DNA of 64,000 nucleotides from Serratia quinivorans (GCF_946227985.1 NZ_CAMKGL010000011.1:62001-126000), one strand, 5' to 3'. Positions 18,700 through 28,043 are shown, counted from the stretch's first letter. Made by a program: numbers and translations. Notes: generated from the sequence alone by a model not told the origin.

Positions 18700-19734
18700 G
18701 TGAGCAGTGTTAAGGCAATGCGCGCCTCGGGGCGGGCCACCATCAGCGATGTGGCGAAAACCGCCAAGACCGGTAAAACCAGCGTATCTCGCTATCTCAA
18801 TGGTGAGCAGCACCTGCTTTCTGACGATCTCAAACAGCGCATCGAACAGGCGATCCACCAGCTCGACTATCGGCCAAGCCAGATGGCACGCAGCCTGAAG
18901 GGTGGCCAAACGCGGCTGATTGGCCTGATCATCGCCGATATCACCAACCCCTACTCGGTGGACGTGATGCGCGGTATCGAAGCGGCCTGTCGCCAGCACG
19001 GTTTTACCCTGCTGGTATGTAATACCAATAATGAGGTCAATCAGGAACAGCACTACCTGCAACTGCTCAGCAGTTACCGGGTTGAGGGTATCGTGGTCAA
19101 TGCCGTCGGTATGCGTGAAGAGGCGCTGTCGACCCTGCAACAATCGATGTTACCTATGGTGCTTATTGACCGCAAAATCTCTGATTTCGCCTGTGATGTG
19201 GTAGGTCTCAACAATCACGAAGCGGCAACCGTCGCCACGGAACACCTGCTGCAACAGGGTTTCGAAGCCATTTTGTTTCTCAGCGAGCCGATCGGCACGG
19301 TCAATACCCGCCTGGAAAGGCTGCACGCCTTTAACCAGACCATGGCGCAGCATGCCGGACTGTTGGCCGAACAGGCCGAAACTCCGCTTAACGACGTTAA
19401 GCAGCTGGAAGGCGTGATCCGCGACTTTAACGCTCGCCATCGCGGTATGCGCAAGGCGGTGATTTCCGCTAATGGTGCCCTGACGCTGCAGGTAGCACGC
19501 GCCATGCGCCGATTGGGTATCCAATGGGGCAGCGATATCGGCCTGCTGGGCTTTGACGAACTGGAATGGGCCGAACTGGCTGGGGTGGGCATCACCACCC
19601 TGAAACAGCCCACCTATCAAATGGGCCATGCCGCGCTGGAGCAATTGGTGCAACGCATTCAGGGCCTGAATACACCCATCAGCGAACAGATGTTCCCCGG
19701 TGAGCTGATCGTGCGCGGCTCCACCACCCGATAA
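18700..19734 (+). CDS. ptxS: LacI-family repressor, PtxS-like (2-ketogluconate)
   Basis: The 344-residue regulator has a LacI-type helix-turn-helix at about 14-36 (TISDVAKTAKTGKTSVSRYL) and hinge helix (PSQMARSLKGG), then a periplasmic-binding-protein-like sensor domain (LIGLIIADITNPYSVDVMRGIE, DVVGLNNHEAA, DIGLLGFDELEW). It starts with GTG at 18700 behind AGGGGAG. It stands immediately upstream of kguE-kguK-kguT-ghrB on the same strand, the arrangement of PtxS/KguR repressors that respond to 2-ketogluconate. A PtxS-like half-symmetric operator lies between it and kguE. Assignment to PtxS is from context and family resemblance. Confidence 0.8.
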   Translation: MSSVKAMRASGRATISDVAKTAKTGKTSVSRYLNGEQHLLSDDLKQRIEQAIHQLDYRPSQMARSLKGGQTRLIGLIIADITNPYSVDVMRGIEAACRQHGFTLLVCNTNNEVNQEQHYLQLLSSYRVEGIVVNAVGMREEALSTLQQSMLPMVLIDRKISDFACDVVGLNNHEAATVATEHLLQQGFEAILFLSEPIGTVNTRLERLHAFNQTMAQHAGLLAEQAETPLNDVKQLEGVIRDFNARHRGMRKAVISANGALTLQVARAMRRLGIQWGSDIGLLGFDELEWAELAGVGITTLKQPTYQMGHAALEQLVQRIQGLNTPISEQMFPGELIVRGSTTR

Positions 19735-19752
19735 TCTCCCTCCCTTTCCCGC

Positions 19753-19776
19753 AGGGGCGCGGCCTGTTACGCCCCT
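19753..19776 (+). terminator. Hairpin after the PtxS-like gene
   Basis: AGGGGCG-N10-CGCCCCT is a 7-bp perfect stem 19 bp past the stop. No T-run follows, so it may be a weak terminator or a stability hairpin. Confidence 0.5.
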
Positions 19777-19852
19777 CACATCGCATCATCCAGACTATTT
19801 TTTGCTCAGGTTCGTGATTGCGATCATATTTTTACACTCTGTCGCTTTCGCC

Positions 19853-19866
19853 TGGAACCGGTACCA
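19853..19866. promoter_or_regulatory. Candidate PtxS operator before kguE
   Basis: TGGAACCGGTACCA matches the PtxS operator TGAAACCGGTTTCA known from Pseudomonas at 11 of 14 positions and is nearly palindromic. It is centred about 60 bp before the kguE start, between the regulator and its presumed target operon. Confidence 0.7.
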
Positions 19867-19919
19867 TTTAACGTGTGGTTAACAGTATCGGTGGGACTGA
19901 CACCACCTCAGGAGCAAAA

Positions 19920-20672
19920 ATGACCAGAGAAATTATCATAGTGACCGGCGCCTATGGCACCGATACCGTCCAGCAGCTCGGTGGCCAGGCCGCTTTACTG
20001 CCGATCATCGCCGGCGCAGGTGCCGACGGCGTAGAAATTCGCCGCGAACTGTTTTCTGCTCAGGATCTACAGGACCTGCCGGCTCTGGCTCAGGCCATCG
20101 AACAGCAGCAACTGTTTGCCGTTTATTCCGCACCTGAAGCCCTGTTTACCCCACAGCACACTCTGAACCCAAACCTGGCGGCTCTACTGGCGGAAGCCCA
20201 GACGCTGAACGCACGCCAGTTAAAATTATCCCTGGGCCATTACCAGCCGGGCTTCGATTTTACCGAACTGAAAGTGGCACTGGAGCAGCATCCGGTCAGC
20301 CTGGTGGTAGAAAATGACCAGACCCCGGACTGCGGCATTCTGTCACTGCTGAATGCCTTTTTCCACGCGGCGGAAGATAACCGTCTGCCGGTCAGCATGA
20401 CTTTCGATATGGCCAACTGGCACTGGGTCGGGCAAGACGCCTTCGCCGCTGCCGAGCGTCTGGCTCGCCACGTCAGCTATGTGCACGTGAAAGCGGCTAC
20501 CCATGGCCTGCGTGGTTGGCGCGCCGTGGCGCTGGACGACAGTGACGGTAAATGGCGTGAGTTGCTGACCCGCCTGCCGCAGGATGTTCCACGTGGCATT
20601 GAATTCCCATTGCAGGGCGACAGTCTGGAAGACGTAACCCGCTACTACGTTAACCTGTTACGCGCGGAGTAA
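19920..20672 (+). CDS. kguE: KguE, sugar-phosphate isomerase/epimerase-like protein
   Basis: The 250-residue protein has the xylose-isomerase-like TIM-barrel pattern: ADGVEIRRELF (strand 2), VVENDQTPDCG with the metal-site Glu, MTFDMANWHWVG with Asp, and YVHVKAA with His. In Pseudomonas the first gene of the kgu operon encodes such a protein, of unproven reaction, needed with KguK and KguT for 2-ketogluconate use. The start at 19920 follows AGGAG. Only 6 bp separate it from kguK, so they are surely one transcript. Confidence 0.85.
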   Translation: MTREIIIVTGAYGTDTVQQLGGQAALLPIIAGAGADGVEIRRELFSAQDLQDLPALAQAIEQQQLFAVYSAPEALFTPQHTLNPNLAALLAEAQTLNARQLKLSLGHYQPGFDFTELKVALEQHPVSLVVENDQTPDCGILSLLNAFFHAAEDNRLPVSMTFDMANWHWVGQDAFAAAERLARHVSYVHVKAATHGLRGWRAVALDDSDGKWRELLTRLPQDVPRGIEFPLQGDSLEDVTRYYVNLLRAE

Positions 20673-20678
20673 AACATC

Positions 20679-21638
20679 ATGACAACGCTGACAGCCGCGC
20701 ATAGCGCCCCCTTGGACGTCGTCACCCTGGGTGAAGCCATGGCCATGTTCGTGGCCAGCCAAACCGGCGATATGGCGGAAGTGGAAACCTTCACCAAACG
20801 CATTGCCGGTGCCGAACTGAACGTGGCGATCGGTCTGGCACGTCTGGGCCTGAACGTCGGCTGGGTCAGCCGCGTCGGCAATGACAGTTTCGGCCGCTTC
20901 GCCCTGCAACAATTGAAAAAAGAAGGCATTAACGCCCAGCGGGTAACGGTAGACGGCAATTATCCGACCGGTTTTCAGATCAAATCTAAAACCACGGATG
21001 GTACCGATCCCAAGGTGGAGTATTTCCGCAAAGGTTCGGCGGCCAGTCATCTTTCAGTGGACGATTTCAACCGCGAATACTTCGGTTCCGCCCGCCATCT
21101 GCACCTGAGCGGCGTAGCGGCGGCCCTGTCCGGTCAGTCGCTGGCGCTGTGTCACCATGCCGCACGTGAGATGCGTGCGATGGGCAAAACCATTTCGTTC
21201 GACCCTAATTTGCGTCCGGTGCTGTGGTCCAGCCAACAGGTGATGATCGAACAGCTCAATAAGCTGGCGTTTGCCGCCGACTGGGTGCTGCCGGGGCTGA
21301 AAGAAGGGCAAATCCTCACCGGCCAATCAACACCGGAAGGCATTGCCGATTTTTACCTGGAGCGCGGCGTACAGGCGGTGATTATCAAAACCGGCCCGGA
21401 CGGTGCCTGGTTTAAAACCGCCGCCGGCGACCAGGCGGCCGTAGCCGCCATCAAAGTCGACAACGTGGTGGACACCGTTGGGGCAGGCGACGGTTTTGCC
21501 GTCGGCACCCTTAGCGCCCTGCTGGAAGGAAAAACGCTGAAACAGGCGGTTCAACGCGGCAACAAAATCGGCTCGCTGGCGATCCAGGCCATCGGCGACA
21601 GTGAAGGCCTGCCGACCCGCGCAGCACTGGCTGAATAA
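20679..21638 (+). CDS. kguK: 2-ketogluconokinase, PfkB family
   Basis: The 319-residue ribokinase-family kinase has the PfkB N-terminal signature region (GAELNVAIGLARLG, sugar-lid strand) and the C-terminal ATP/catalytic motif DTVGAGDGFAVG with the catalytic Asp. It is predicted to make 2-keto-6-phosphogluconate from 2-ketogluconate and ATP. The close paralogue is KdgK (2-keto-3-deoxygluconate kinase), so that activity is an alternative, but the neighbours kguE, kguT and ghrB favour 2-ketogluconate. Confidence 0.85.
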   Translation: MTTLTAAHSAPLDVVTLGEAMAMFVASQTGDMAEVETFTKRIAGAELNVAIGLARLGLNVGWVSRVGNDSFGRFALQQLKKEGINAQRVTVDGNYPTGFQIKSKTTDGTDPKVEYFRKGSAASHLSVDDFNREYFGSARHLHLSGVAAALSGQSLALCHHAAREMRAMGKTISFDPNLRPVLWSSQQVMIEQLNKLAFAADWVLPGLKEGQILTGQSTPEGIADFYLERGVQAVIIKTGPDGAWFKTAAGDQAAVAAIKVDNVVDTVGAGDGFAVGTLSALLEGKTLKQAVQRGNKIGSLAIQAIGDSEGLPTRAALAE

Positions 21639-21653
21639 ATATAACAAACATAA

Positions 21654-21665
21654 TCGGTTAACCGA
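21654..21665. promoter_or_regulatory. 12-bp palindrome kguK-kguT
   Basis: TCGGTTAACCGA is a perfect palindrome in the 97-bp gap between kguK and kguT, the only sizeable gap inside the kguE-kguT run. It may be an internal operator or chance; it shares only the CGGT core with the PtxS site. Confidence 0.4.
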
Positions 21666-21735
21666 CTTCTCCACATGACGTGTACCTCTGGCCCTACAAC
21701 CAGGACGCGTTGAGAGAACACTGAGGAATCTGAAC

Positions 21736-23004
21736 ATGAACAAAGCGACTATCGCGGCTAAACGCTGGTGGTACATCATGCCCATCGTGTTTATCACCTA
21801 CAGCCTGGCCTATCTCGACCGCGCCAACTTCAGCTTTGCTTCGGCCGCCGGCATTAATGACGATCTGGGCATTACCAAAGGCATGTCCTCGCTACTGGGT
21901 GCGCTGTTTTTCCTCGGCTATTTCTTTTTCCAGATCCCCGGCGCTATCTATGCCGAACGCCGCAGCGTTAAAAAACTGATTTTCTGGTGCCTGATCCTGT
22001 GGGGGGCGTGTGCCTCACTGACCGGCATGGTCAGTAATATCCCCATGCTGGCCGCTATCCGCTTTATCCTCGGCGTGGTGGAAGCCGCGGTAATGCCGGC
22101 GATGCTGATTTACATCAGCAACTGGTTCACCAAATCAGAACGCTCACGCGCCAATACCTTCCTGATCCTCGGCAACCCGGTAACGGTGCTGTGGATGTCG
22201 GTGGTTTCCGGCTACCTGATCCACGCCTACGGCTGGCGTGAAATGTTTATCTTTGAAGGCATTCCGGCGGTGATCTGGGCCTTCTGCTGGTGGGTGCTGG
22301 CCAAAGACAAGCCCGCCCAGGCCAAATGGCTGAGCGACAATGAAAAGCAGGCGTTGCAGCAACAGCTGGAAGAAGAACAAAAAGGCATTAAAGCGGTGCG
22401 TAACTACGGTGAAGCCTTCCGCTCACGCAACGTTATTTTGCTGTGCGCACAGTACTTTGCCTGGAGTATTGGCGTGTATGGCTTCGTGCTGTGGTTGCCT
22501 TCCATCCTGCGCAGCGGCATGCAGATGGGCATGGTGGAAGCAGGCTGGCTGTCGGCGGTGCCTTACCTGGCGGCGACTATCGCCATGATCCTGGTGTCCT
22601 GGGCCTCCGACAAAATGCAAAACCGTAAGCTGTTCGTCTGGCCACTGTTGCTGATTGGTGCGCTGGCTTTCTTCGGCTCTTACGCCGTTGGTGCCAACCA
22701 TTTCTGGGTCTCTTACACCCTGTTGGTGATTGCCGGTGCCGCCATGTATGCCCCTTATGGGCCTTTCTTCGCCATCATTCCTGAAATGCTGCCGAAAAAC
22801 GTTGCCGGTGGCGCTATGGCACTGATTAACAGCATGGGTGCGCTGGGCTCCTTCTTCGGGTCGTGGTTTGTCGGTTACCTGAACGGCGCTACCGGTAGCC
22901 CGGCGGCTTCTTATATGTTTATGGCCATTGCCCTGCTGGCGGCGGTGGTGCTGACGCTGGTAGTCAAACCCGCTCGCAACGAGGCCCAGCCACAACTGGC
23001 CTGA
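21736..23004 (+). CDS. kguT: 2-ketogluconate transporter, MFS (ACS family)
   Basis: The 422-residue inner-membrane carrier has about 12 hydrophobic segments and the ACS family N-terminus ([21 protein letters not shown]), with the loop motif [12 protein letters not shown]. It is predicted to be a proton symporter for 2-ketogluconate, by position in the kgu operon. A strong terminator follows, so ghrB has at least a partly separate transcript. Confidence 0.87.
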   Translation: MNKATIAAKRWWYIMPIVFITYSLAYLDRANFSFASAAGINDDLGITKGMSSLLGALFFLGYFFFQIPGAIYAERRSVKKLIFWCLILWGACASLTGMVSNIPMLAAIRFILGVVEAAVMPAMLIYISNWFTKSERSRANTFLILGNPVTVLWMSVVSGYLIHAYGWREMFIFEGIPAVIWAFCWWVLAKDKPAQAKWLSDNEKQALQQQLEEEQKGIKAVRNYGEAFRSRNVILLCAQYFAWSIGVYGFVLWLPSILRSGMQMGMVEAGWLSAVPYLAATIAMILVSWASDKMQNRKLFVWPLLLIGALAFFGSYAVGANHFWVSYTLLVIAGAAMYAPYGPFFAIIPEMLPKNVAGGAMALINSMGALGSFFGSWFVGYLNGATGSPAASYMFMAIALLAAVVLTLVVKPARNEAQPQLA

Positions 23005-23020
23005 TCTACCTGAATGACCG

Positions 23021-23052
23021 GGGTGACGGGTGCTGCGCCCTTCACCCTTTTT
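23021..23052 (+). terminator. Terminator after kguT
   Basis: GGGTGACGGG-TGCTGC-GCCCTTCACCC followed by TTTTTG. The stem is about 10 bp with one bulge. It separates kguT from ghrB. Confidence 0.85.
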
Positions 23053-23108
23053 GCTTTATGTTATGTTGGATCCCCAACGTCCTAATCGTTAGCTTGCTGG
23101 AGTTCGTG

Positions 23109-24086
23109 ATGAAGCCTTCTATCGTTTTATACAAAAACATCCCTGCCGACCTGCGTGAACGACTGGAACAGCACTTCACCGTGCACGCCTTCGACGGCCT
23201 GAACCCGGATAACCGCGATGAGCTGCGCCAGGCGTTGCAACAGGCGGAAGGGATCATCGGTTCCGGCGGTAAAATTGATGAGGCCTTCCTGCAGCAGGCG
23301 CCAAAATTGCGTGCGGCCTCAACCATTTCCGTCGGTTACGACAATTTCGACGTCGACGCGCTTAATGCCCATAACGTGCTGCTGATGCATACCCCCACCG
23401 TGCTGACCGAAACCGTCGCCGATACCATCATGAGTCTGGTACTGGCGACAGCGCGCCGGGTGGTGGAAGTGGCCGAACGGGTCAAGGCCGGCGAATGGCA
23501 GGGCAGTATCGGGGCCGACTGGTTTGGCGTCGATGTGCACCATAAAACCATCGGCATTCTCGGTATGGGCCGAATTGGCCTGGCGCTGGCGCAACGTGCG
23601 CACTTCGGCTTCGGCATGCCGGTGTTGTATAACGCCCGCCGCACGCACGAAGAGGCGGAGCAACGTTTTAACGCCCGCCGCTGTGACCTGGATACCCTAT
23701 TGGCTGAATCCGATTTCATCTGCATTACGCTGCCGCTGACGGATGAAACTTTCCATATGATCAGCCGTGACCAACTGGCGAAGATGAAAAAGAGCGGCAT
23801 CCTGATCAACGCCGGTCGTGGCCCGGTGGTGGACGAAGCCGCGCTGATTGAAGCACTGCAAAACGGCACTATCCATGCCGCCGGGCTGGACGTGTTCGAA
23901 AAAGAACCGTTGGACGTGTCTTCACCGTTGCTGACGCTGCCAAACGTAGTGGCACTGCCGCATATCGGTTCTGCGACCCATGAGACCCGCTATGGCATGG
24001 CCGAATGTGCCGTCGACAACCTGATTGCCGCACTGACCGGCACGGTCAAAGAAAACTGCGTGAATCCGCAACTGCTGAAAAAGTAA
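23109..24086 (+). CDS. ghrB: Glyoxylate/hydroxypyruvate reductase B (2-ketogluconate reductase)
   Basis: The 325-residue D-isomer-specific 2-hydroxyacid dehydrogenase reduces glyoxylate, hydroxypyruvate and 2-keto-gluconate with NADPH or NADH. The nucleotide fold is [18 protein letters not shown]; catalytic Arg, Glu and His lie in [22 protein letters not shown] and [12 protein letters not shown]. Identity with E. coli GhrB is high throughout. I chose the ATG at 23109 (MKPSIVLYK) as in E. coli. It sits at the end of the kgu cluster and fits the KguD role there, though a terminator precedes it. Confidence 0.95.
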   Translation: MKPSIVLYKNIPADLRERLEQHFTVHAFDGLNPDNRDELRQALQQAEGIIGSGGKIDEAFLQQAPKLRAASTISVGYDNFDVDALNAHNVLLMHTPTVLTETVADTIMSLVLATARRVVEVAERVKAGEWQGSIGADWFGVDVHHKTIGILGMGRIGLALAQRAHFGFGMPVLYNARRTHEEAEQRFNARRCDLDTLLAESDFICITLPLTDETFHMISRDQLAKMKKSGILINAGRGPVVDEAALIEALQNGTIHAAGLDVFEKEPLDVSSPLLTLPNVVALPHIGSATHETRYGMAECAVDNLIAALTGTVKENCVNPQLLKK

Positions 24087-24091
24087 CTTTC

Positions 24092-24124
24092 ATGGATGCC
24101 AGTGAATTAAAAACTGGCATCCAT
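24092..24124. repeat. Perfect 12-bp stem-loop after ghrB
   Basis: ATGGATGCCAGT-N9-ACTGGCATCCAT lies 5 bp past ghrB. It lacks a T-tract on either strand, so it is more likely a 3'-end stabilising hairpin than a classic terminator. It lies beyond the 3' end of the decayed toxin. Confidence 0.6.
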
Positions 24125-24159
24125 TCAAATGTCGCGACCTTAGAACACTCTTGAGAGAA

Positions 24160-24216
24160 CTAATCGTATTCCTCATCAAAATTGCTTACAGCTTCCCTTA
24201 GCCATTTAATTCTCAT
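24160..24216 (-). pseudogene. ParE/RelE toxin remnant (18 codons)
   Basis: Immediately overlapping the antitoxin stop, an ATG opens MRIKWLREAVSNFDEEYD and then TAG. This is the usual start of ParE/RelE-family toxins (MRIKWLRKAL...), cut after the first helix. No continuation of the fold is found in any frame downstream before ghrB. The overlap of toxin start with antitoxin stop is the family's normal operon geometry. It is too short to be active. Confidence 0.7.
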
Positions 24217-24388
24217 CGTGATTAATCACCCTCATCCGCTTGAAGCGCGCTTGCATTTCGTCGTCAGGAACAAAATCCCTCTTTTCCGCTTCAATGATTG
24301 CCTGTTGAGTTTCAGTAATCTGCCAGGCAGCTAACGCTTCGAGCTGCTCACTAAGATCTTCCGATAGTCGAACGGACATCACGCTCAT
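24206..24388 (-). pseudogene. CopG/RHH antitoxin with internal deletion
   Basis: The 60-residue frame starts MSVMSVRLSEDLSEQLEAL, the beta-strand and first helix of a ribbon-helix-helix antitoxin, then passes directly to AWQITETQQAIIEAEKRDF, the linker and toxin-binding tail of that family. About 20 residues that normally hold the rest of the RHH core (the R-S-K-S-x-L-A-A-E-A type turn and helix B) are missing in frame. The ATG at 24388 has GGGGA upstream. With the truncated toxin downstream, this looks like a decayed toxin-antitoxin pair. Confidence 0.7.
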
Positions 24389-24470
24389 AAATCCCCTCAT
24401 ACTACAAATGTACATGTCGCAATGTAGATTAAAAAACCACCGGGTAACAGCCTGGTTTCTCCCCCCGCCA

Positions 24471-24503
24471 TCTCCTCCCGGAAAATTATCTGTTGGGATG
24501 AGG
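24471..24503. promoter_or_regulatory. Two MalT-box-like sites before malS
   Basis: GGGATGAGG at 24495-24503 (+ strand) and GGGAGGAGA at 24471-24479 (- strand) match the MalT core GGA(T/G)GA. They lie 75-107 bp upstream of the malS start. E. coli malS is a MalT-dependent gene. Role here is inferred. Confidence 0.6.
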
Positions 24504-24577
24504 CTATTTTTTTATCGTTGGTCACACTGGGCATTACCCTACAAGAAAAACGCTTCCTGCCACGCGTAAGGAGAGCC

Positions 24578-26644
24578 ATGAAACGCCTGACCCTTCCCCT
24601 GCTGATGCTGCTGTCACCGGCCGCCATGGCAAGCTGGACGCTGCAAAGCTTCCCGGCCTTTGACGAGTCCGCCAGCGGCATGTTCACCAGCCACGCCACG
24701 CTGCCCAAGGGCGAACTGCCGCTGAAGATTTACCAAGGCCAACAGTGCTGGCAGCCGACCACCACGGCCAAGCTGAATCAAGCCCTGTCGCTGCAACCTT
24801 GCGGCGATAACCCACCGGTCAACTGGCGGTTGTTCCGCGCCGGTGAATATCAGGTGCGTATCGACACCCGCAGCGGTACACCAACGTTGCAGCTCAGTCT
24901 GAAAACCGCACCGGAAACCGCCGCCGCTTCGGTAGCCCGCACCTGCCCACGCTGGAACGGCTTGCCGGTCACTCTTGACGTGGCGGCGACCTTTGCCGAA
25001 GGCGAAACGGTGCGTGATTTCTATTCAGGCCAAACGACCAGGGTCAGTCTGGGCAAAGTCACCCTGCAACCGGCCGCAGGCAGCGGGGGATTACTGTTGC
25101 TGGAGTCGGCAAGCAGCGAGAAAGCCGCGCCGTTCAACTGGCACAACGCCACGGTTTACTTTGCCCTCACCGATCGCTTTGAAAACGGTAACCCGGCTAA
25201 CGACCACAGCTACGGCCGCCGCAGCGACGGCATGCAGGAGATAGGTACCTTCCACGGCGGTGATTTGGCCGGCCTGACGCAAAAACTCGATTATCTGCAA
25301 CAGCTCGGCGTCAATGCGCTGTGGATCAGTTCGCCGCTGGAGCAGATCCACGGCTGGGTTGGCGGCGGTACCAAGGGCGACTTCCCGCATTATGCCTATC
25401 ACGGATACTACGCGCTGGACTGGACCCGGCTCGATGCCAACATGGGCAGCGAGCAAGATCTGCGCGCGCTGGTCGAGCAAGCCCACCAGCGCGGTATCCG
25501 TATCCTGTTCGACGTAGTGGTGAACCACGTCGGTTACGCCACGTTAGCGGATATGCAGACCTTCCGGTTCGGCTCGCTGTATCTGAAAGGTGCAGAGATC
25601 GAAAAAACACTGGGTAAAAACTGGGGCGACTGGCGGCCGGGCACAGGACAAAACTGGCACAGCTTCAACGATTACATCAACTTCAGCGATAAGGCCGGTT
25701 GGGACACCTGGTGGGGTAAGAACTGGATCCGCACCGATATCGGTGACTACGATCCACCGGGCTATGACGACCTCACCATGTCGCTGGCCTTCCTCCCGGA
25801 CATCAAAACTGAAGCGCCCGGTGCCAGCGGTCTGCCGCTGCTATATCGCCATAAACCCGACACTGCTGCGCACGAAATTCCCGGAGCCACTACCCGTGAC
25901 TACCTGACGACCTGGCTCAGCCAATGGGTACGTGATTACGGCATTGACGGCTTTCGCGTCGACACCGCCAAACACGTAGAGAAACCGACGCTGGCGCTGC
26001 TGAAACAGCGTGCCACGGCGGCGTTGGCCGAGTGGAAGGCCGCTCATCCGCAACAGGCGCTGGATAACGCCCCATTCTGGATGACCGGTGAAGCCTGGGG
26101 CCATGGCGTGATGAAAAGTGACTATTACCAGAACGGCTTCGACGCGATGATCAATTTTGATTTTCAGGATCAGGCGTCGCAGGCGCTGAGCTGTTTCTCC
26201 AGCATCGACGCCACCTACCAACAGATGGCCGACAAGCTGCAGGATTTCAACGTATTGAGTTACATCTCTTCGCACGATACCCGGCTGTTCTTTGCCAGTG
26301 ATGCCAAAGGGTCGCTGGCGCTGCAGCAGCGCGCCGCCGACCTGCTGCTGCTGGCCCCCGGCGCGGTGCAAATTTACTACGGTGATGAAAGTGGCCGTCA
26401 GCTTGGCCCGACCGGTTCAGACCCATTGCAGGGCACCCGTTCCGATATGAACTGGAATGAGCTGCAGGGCGACAAAGCCCCACTGCTGGCGCACTGGCAG
26501 CGGCTGGGCCAATTCCGCGCTCGCCACCCGGCAATCGGTGCGGGTAAACAACTGTCGCAACAGACGGCGCAATACTACGCCTTCAGCCGTCGGCTGGGCG
26601 ACGATAAGGCTATGGTGGTGTGGGTCGGCGATCGGTCACATTAA
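24578..26644 (+). CDS. malS: Periplasmic alpha-amylase MalS
   Basis: The 688-residue secreted GH13 enzyme cleaves maltodextrins in the periplasm, usually to maltohexaose. A signal peptide (MKRLTLPLLMLLSPAAMA) is followed by a beta-rich N-terminal part and the TIM barrel: FDVVVNHVG (region I), GFRVDTAKHV (catalytic Asp nucleophile), TGEAWGHGV (catalytic Glu) and ISSHDTR (third Asp). The start at 24578 follows AAGGAG. Length is close to E. coli MalS (676). It precedes avtA as in E. coli; MalT-like boxes are upstream. The last residues (VWVGDRSH) differ from E. coli but the frame is intact. Confidence 0.96.
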   Translation: MKRLTLPLLMLLSPAAMASWTLQSFPAFDESASGMFTSHATLPKGELPLKIYQGQQCWQPTTTAKLNQALSLQPCGDNPPVNWRLFRAGEYQVRIDTRSGTPTLQLSLKTAPETAAASVARTCPRWNGLPVTLDVAATFAEGETVRDFYSGQTTRVSLGKVTLQPAAGSGGLLLLESASSEKAAPFNWHNATVYFALTDRFENGNPANDHSYGRRSDGMQEIGTFHGGDLAGLTQKLDYLQQLGVNALWISSPLEQIHGWVGGGTKGDFPHYAYHGYYALDWTRLDANMGSEQDLRALVEQAHQRGIRILFDVVVNHVGYATLADMQTFRFGSLYLKGAEIEKTLGKNWGDWRPGTGQNWHSFNDYINFSDKAGWDTWWGKNWIRTDIGDYDPPGYDDLTMSLAFLPDIKTEAPGASGLPLLYRHKPDTAAHEIPGATTRDYLTTWLSQWVRDYGIDGFRVDTAKHVEKPTLALLKQRATAALAEWKAAHPQQALDNAPFWMTGEAWGHGVMKSDYYQNGFDAMINFDFQDQASQALSCFSSIDATYQQMADKLQDFNVLSYISSHDTRLFFASDAKGSLALQQRAADLLLLAPGAVQIYYGDESGRQLGPTGSDPLQGTRSDMNWNELQGDKAPLLAHWQRLGQFRARHPAIGAGKQLSQQTAQYYAFSRRLGDDKAMVVWVGDRSH

Positions 26645-26669
26645 TTCAGATAAATATGCTGATAAATTA

Positions 26670-26700
26670 CCATCGGGTGAAATTAACTCCCGGTGGTTAT
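26670..26700 (+). terminator. Terminator after malS
   Basis: CCATCGGG with CCCGGTGG (11-nt loop, one G-T pair) followed by TTATTTT, 26 bp after the malS stop. Confidence 0.6.
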
Positions 26701-26778
26701 TTTGTGAGCCGCATTGCGCCGGAAATTGTCAGGCGGTATGGTGGGGAATTACCTGCTAAAAACAATACAGCTGCACCT

Positions 26779-28032
26779 ATGACTTTTTCACTTTTCGGCG
26801 ACAAATTTACCCGTTACGCGGGCATTACCCGTTTAATGGATGACCTGAACGAAGGCCTGCGCACCCCCGGTGCCATCATGCTCGGCGGCGGTAATCCGGC
26901 GCAAATTCCAGAGATGGAAAGCTACTTCAAGCAACTGTGTCAGGACATGCTCGACCAGGGCAAACTGACCGAAGCACTGTGTAACTATGACGGCCCGCAG
27001 GGCAAAGACGCCCTGCTGAAAGCACTGGCCAAATTGCTGCGCGACGAGCTGGGCTGGCAGATCTCTCCACAGAATATTGCACTGACAAATGGCAGTCAGA
27101 GCGCGTTTTTCTACTTGTTTAACCTGTTTGCCGGGCGCTATGCCGACGGCAGCCGCCGCCGCGTACTGTTCCCGCTGGCGCCGGAATATATCGGCTATGC
27201 CGATGCCGGGTTGGACGAAGGGCTGTTTGTCTCGGCCAAACCCAACATCGAATTGCTGCCGGAAGGCCAGTTCAAGTATCACGTTGATTTCGAACACCTG
27301 AACATCGGCGATGATATCGGTATGATCTGCGTATCACGCCCGACCAACCCGACCGGTAACGTGATCACCGACGAAGAGCTGATGAAGCTCGACCGGCTGG
27401 CGCAGCAGCGCAATATTCCGCTGGTGATCGATAACGCCTATGGCGTGCCCTTCCCCGGCATTATCTTCAGCGACGCAACGCCGCTGTGGAACCCCAACAT
27501 TATTCTGTGCATGAGCCTGTCGAAACTCGGCCTGCCCGGTTCGCGCTGCGGCATTGTGATCGCCGATGAAAAGACCATCAGCGCCCTGACCAACATGAAC
27601 GGCATCATTAGCCTGTCACCGGGCAGCATGGGGCCGGCGATGGCAACGGAAATGATTGAACGCGGCGACCTGCTGCGCCTGTCCAATGAAGTGATCAAAC
27701 CCTTCTACAAACAGCGTGTCGAACACACTATCGAGATCATTCGCCGCTACCTGTCGCCAGAACGCTGCCTGATCCATAAACCGGAAGGGGCAATCTTCCT
27801 CTGGCTGTGGTTCAAGGACCTGCCGATCACCACCGAATTGCTGTATCAGCGCCTGAAAAAACGTGGCGTGCTGATGGTACCCGGCCACTATTTCTTCCCG
27901 GGGCTGGAACATGAATGGCCGCATACCCATCAGTGCATGCGGATGAACTACGTGCCGGATCCGGAGAAGATTGAGCGTGGCGTGGCGATCCTGGCGGAAG
28001 AGATCGAACGCGCGCATCAGGAAGCAGGCTGA
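26779..28032 (+). CDS. avtA: Valine--pyruvate aminotransferase
   Basis: It transfers the amino group between valine and pyruvate, giving alanine and 2-ketoisovalerate. The 417 residues equal E. coli AvtA, with MTFSLFGDKFTR at the start, VSRPTNPTGNVITDEEL, and the PLP lysine in SLSKLGLPGSRCG. I chose the ATG at 26779 for identity with the E. coli start; an upstream in-frame ATG at 26620 lies inside malS. It is followed by a strong terminator. Confidence 0.97.
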   Translation: MTFSLFGDKFTRYAGITRLMDDLNEGLRTPGAIMLGGGNPAQIPEMESYFKQLCQDMLDQGKLTEALCNYDGPQGKDALLKALAKLLRDELGWQISPQNIALTNGSQSAFFYLFNLFAGRYADGSRRRVLFPLAPEYIGYADAGLDEGLFVSAKPNIELLPEGQFKYHVDFEHLNIGDDIGMICVSRPTNPTGNVITDEELMKLDRLAQQRNIPLVIDNAYGVPFPGIIFSDATPLWNPNIILCMSLSKLGLPGSRCGIVIADEKTISALTNMNGIISLSPGSMGPAMATEMIERGDLLRLSNEVIKPFYKQRVEHTIEIIRRYLSPERCLIHKPEGAIFLWLWFKDLPITTELLYQRLKKRGVLMVPGHYFFPGLEHEWPHTHQCMRMNYVPDPEKIERGVAILAEEIERAHQEAG

Positions 28033-28043
28033 TCGTTGAGATG

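Noticed and set aside
24160-24216. Functional small toxin or small protein
   Set aside because: 18 codons cover only the first helix of the ParE/RelE fold; no active-site residues remain.
26620-26778. Longer avtA start at 26620
   Set aside because: It would lie inside malS, and AvtA similarity begins exactly at the ATG at 26779.
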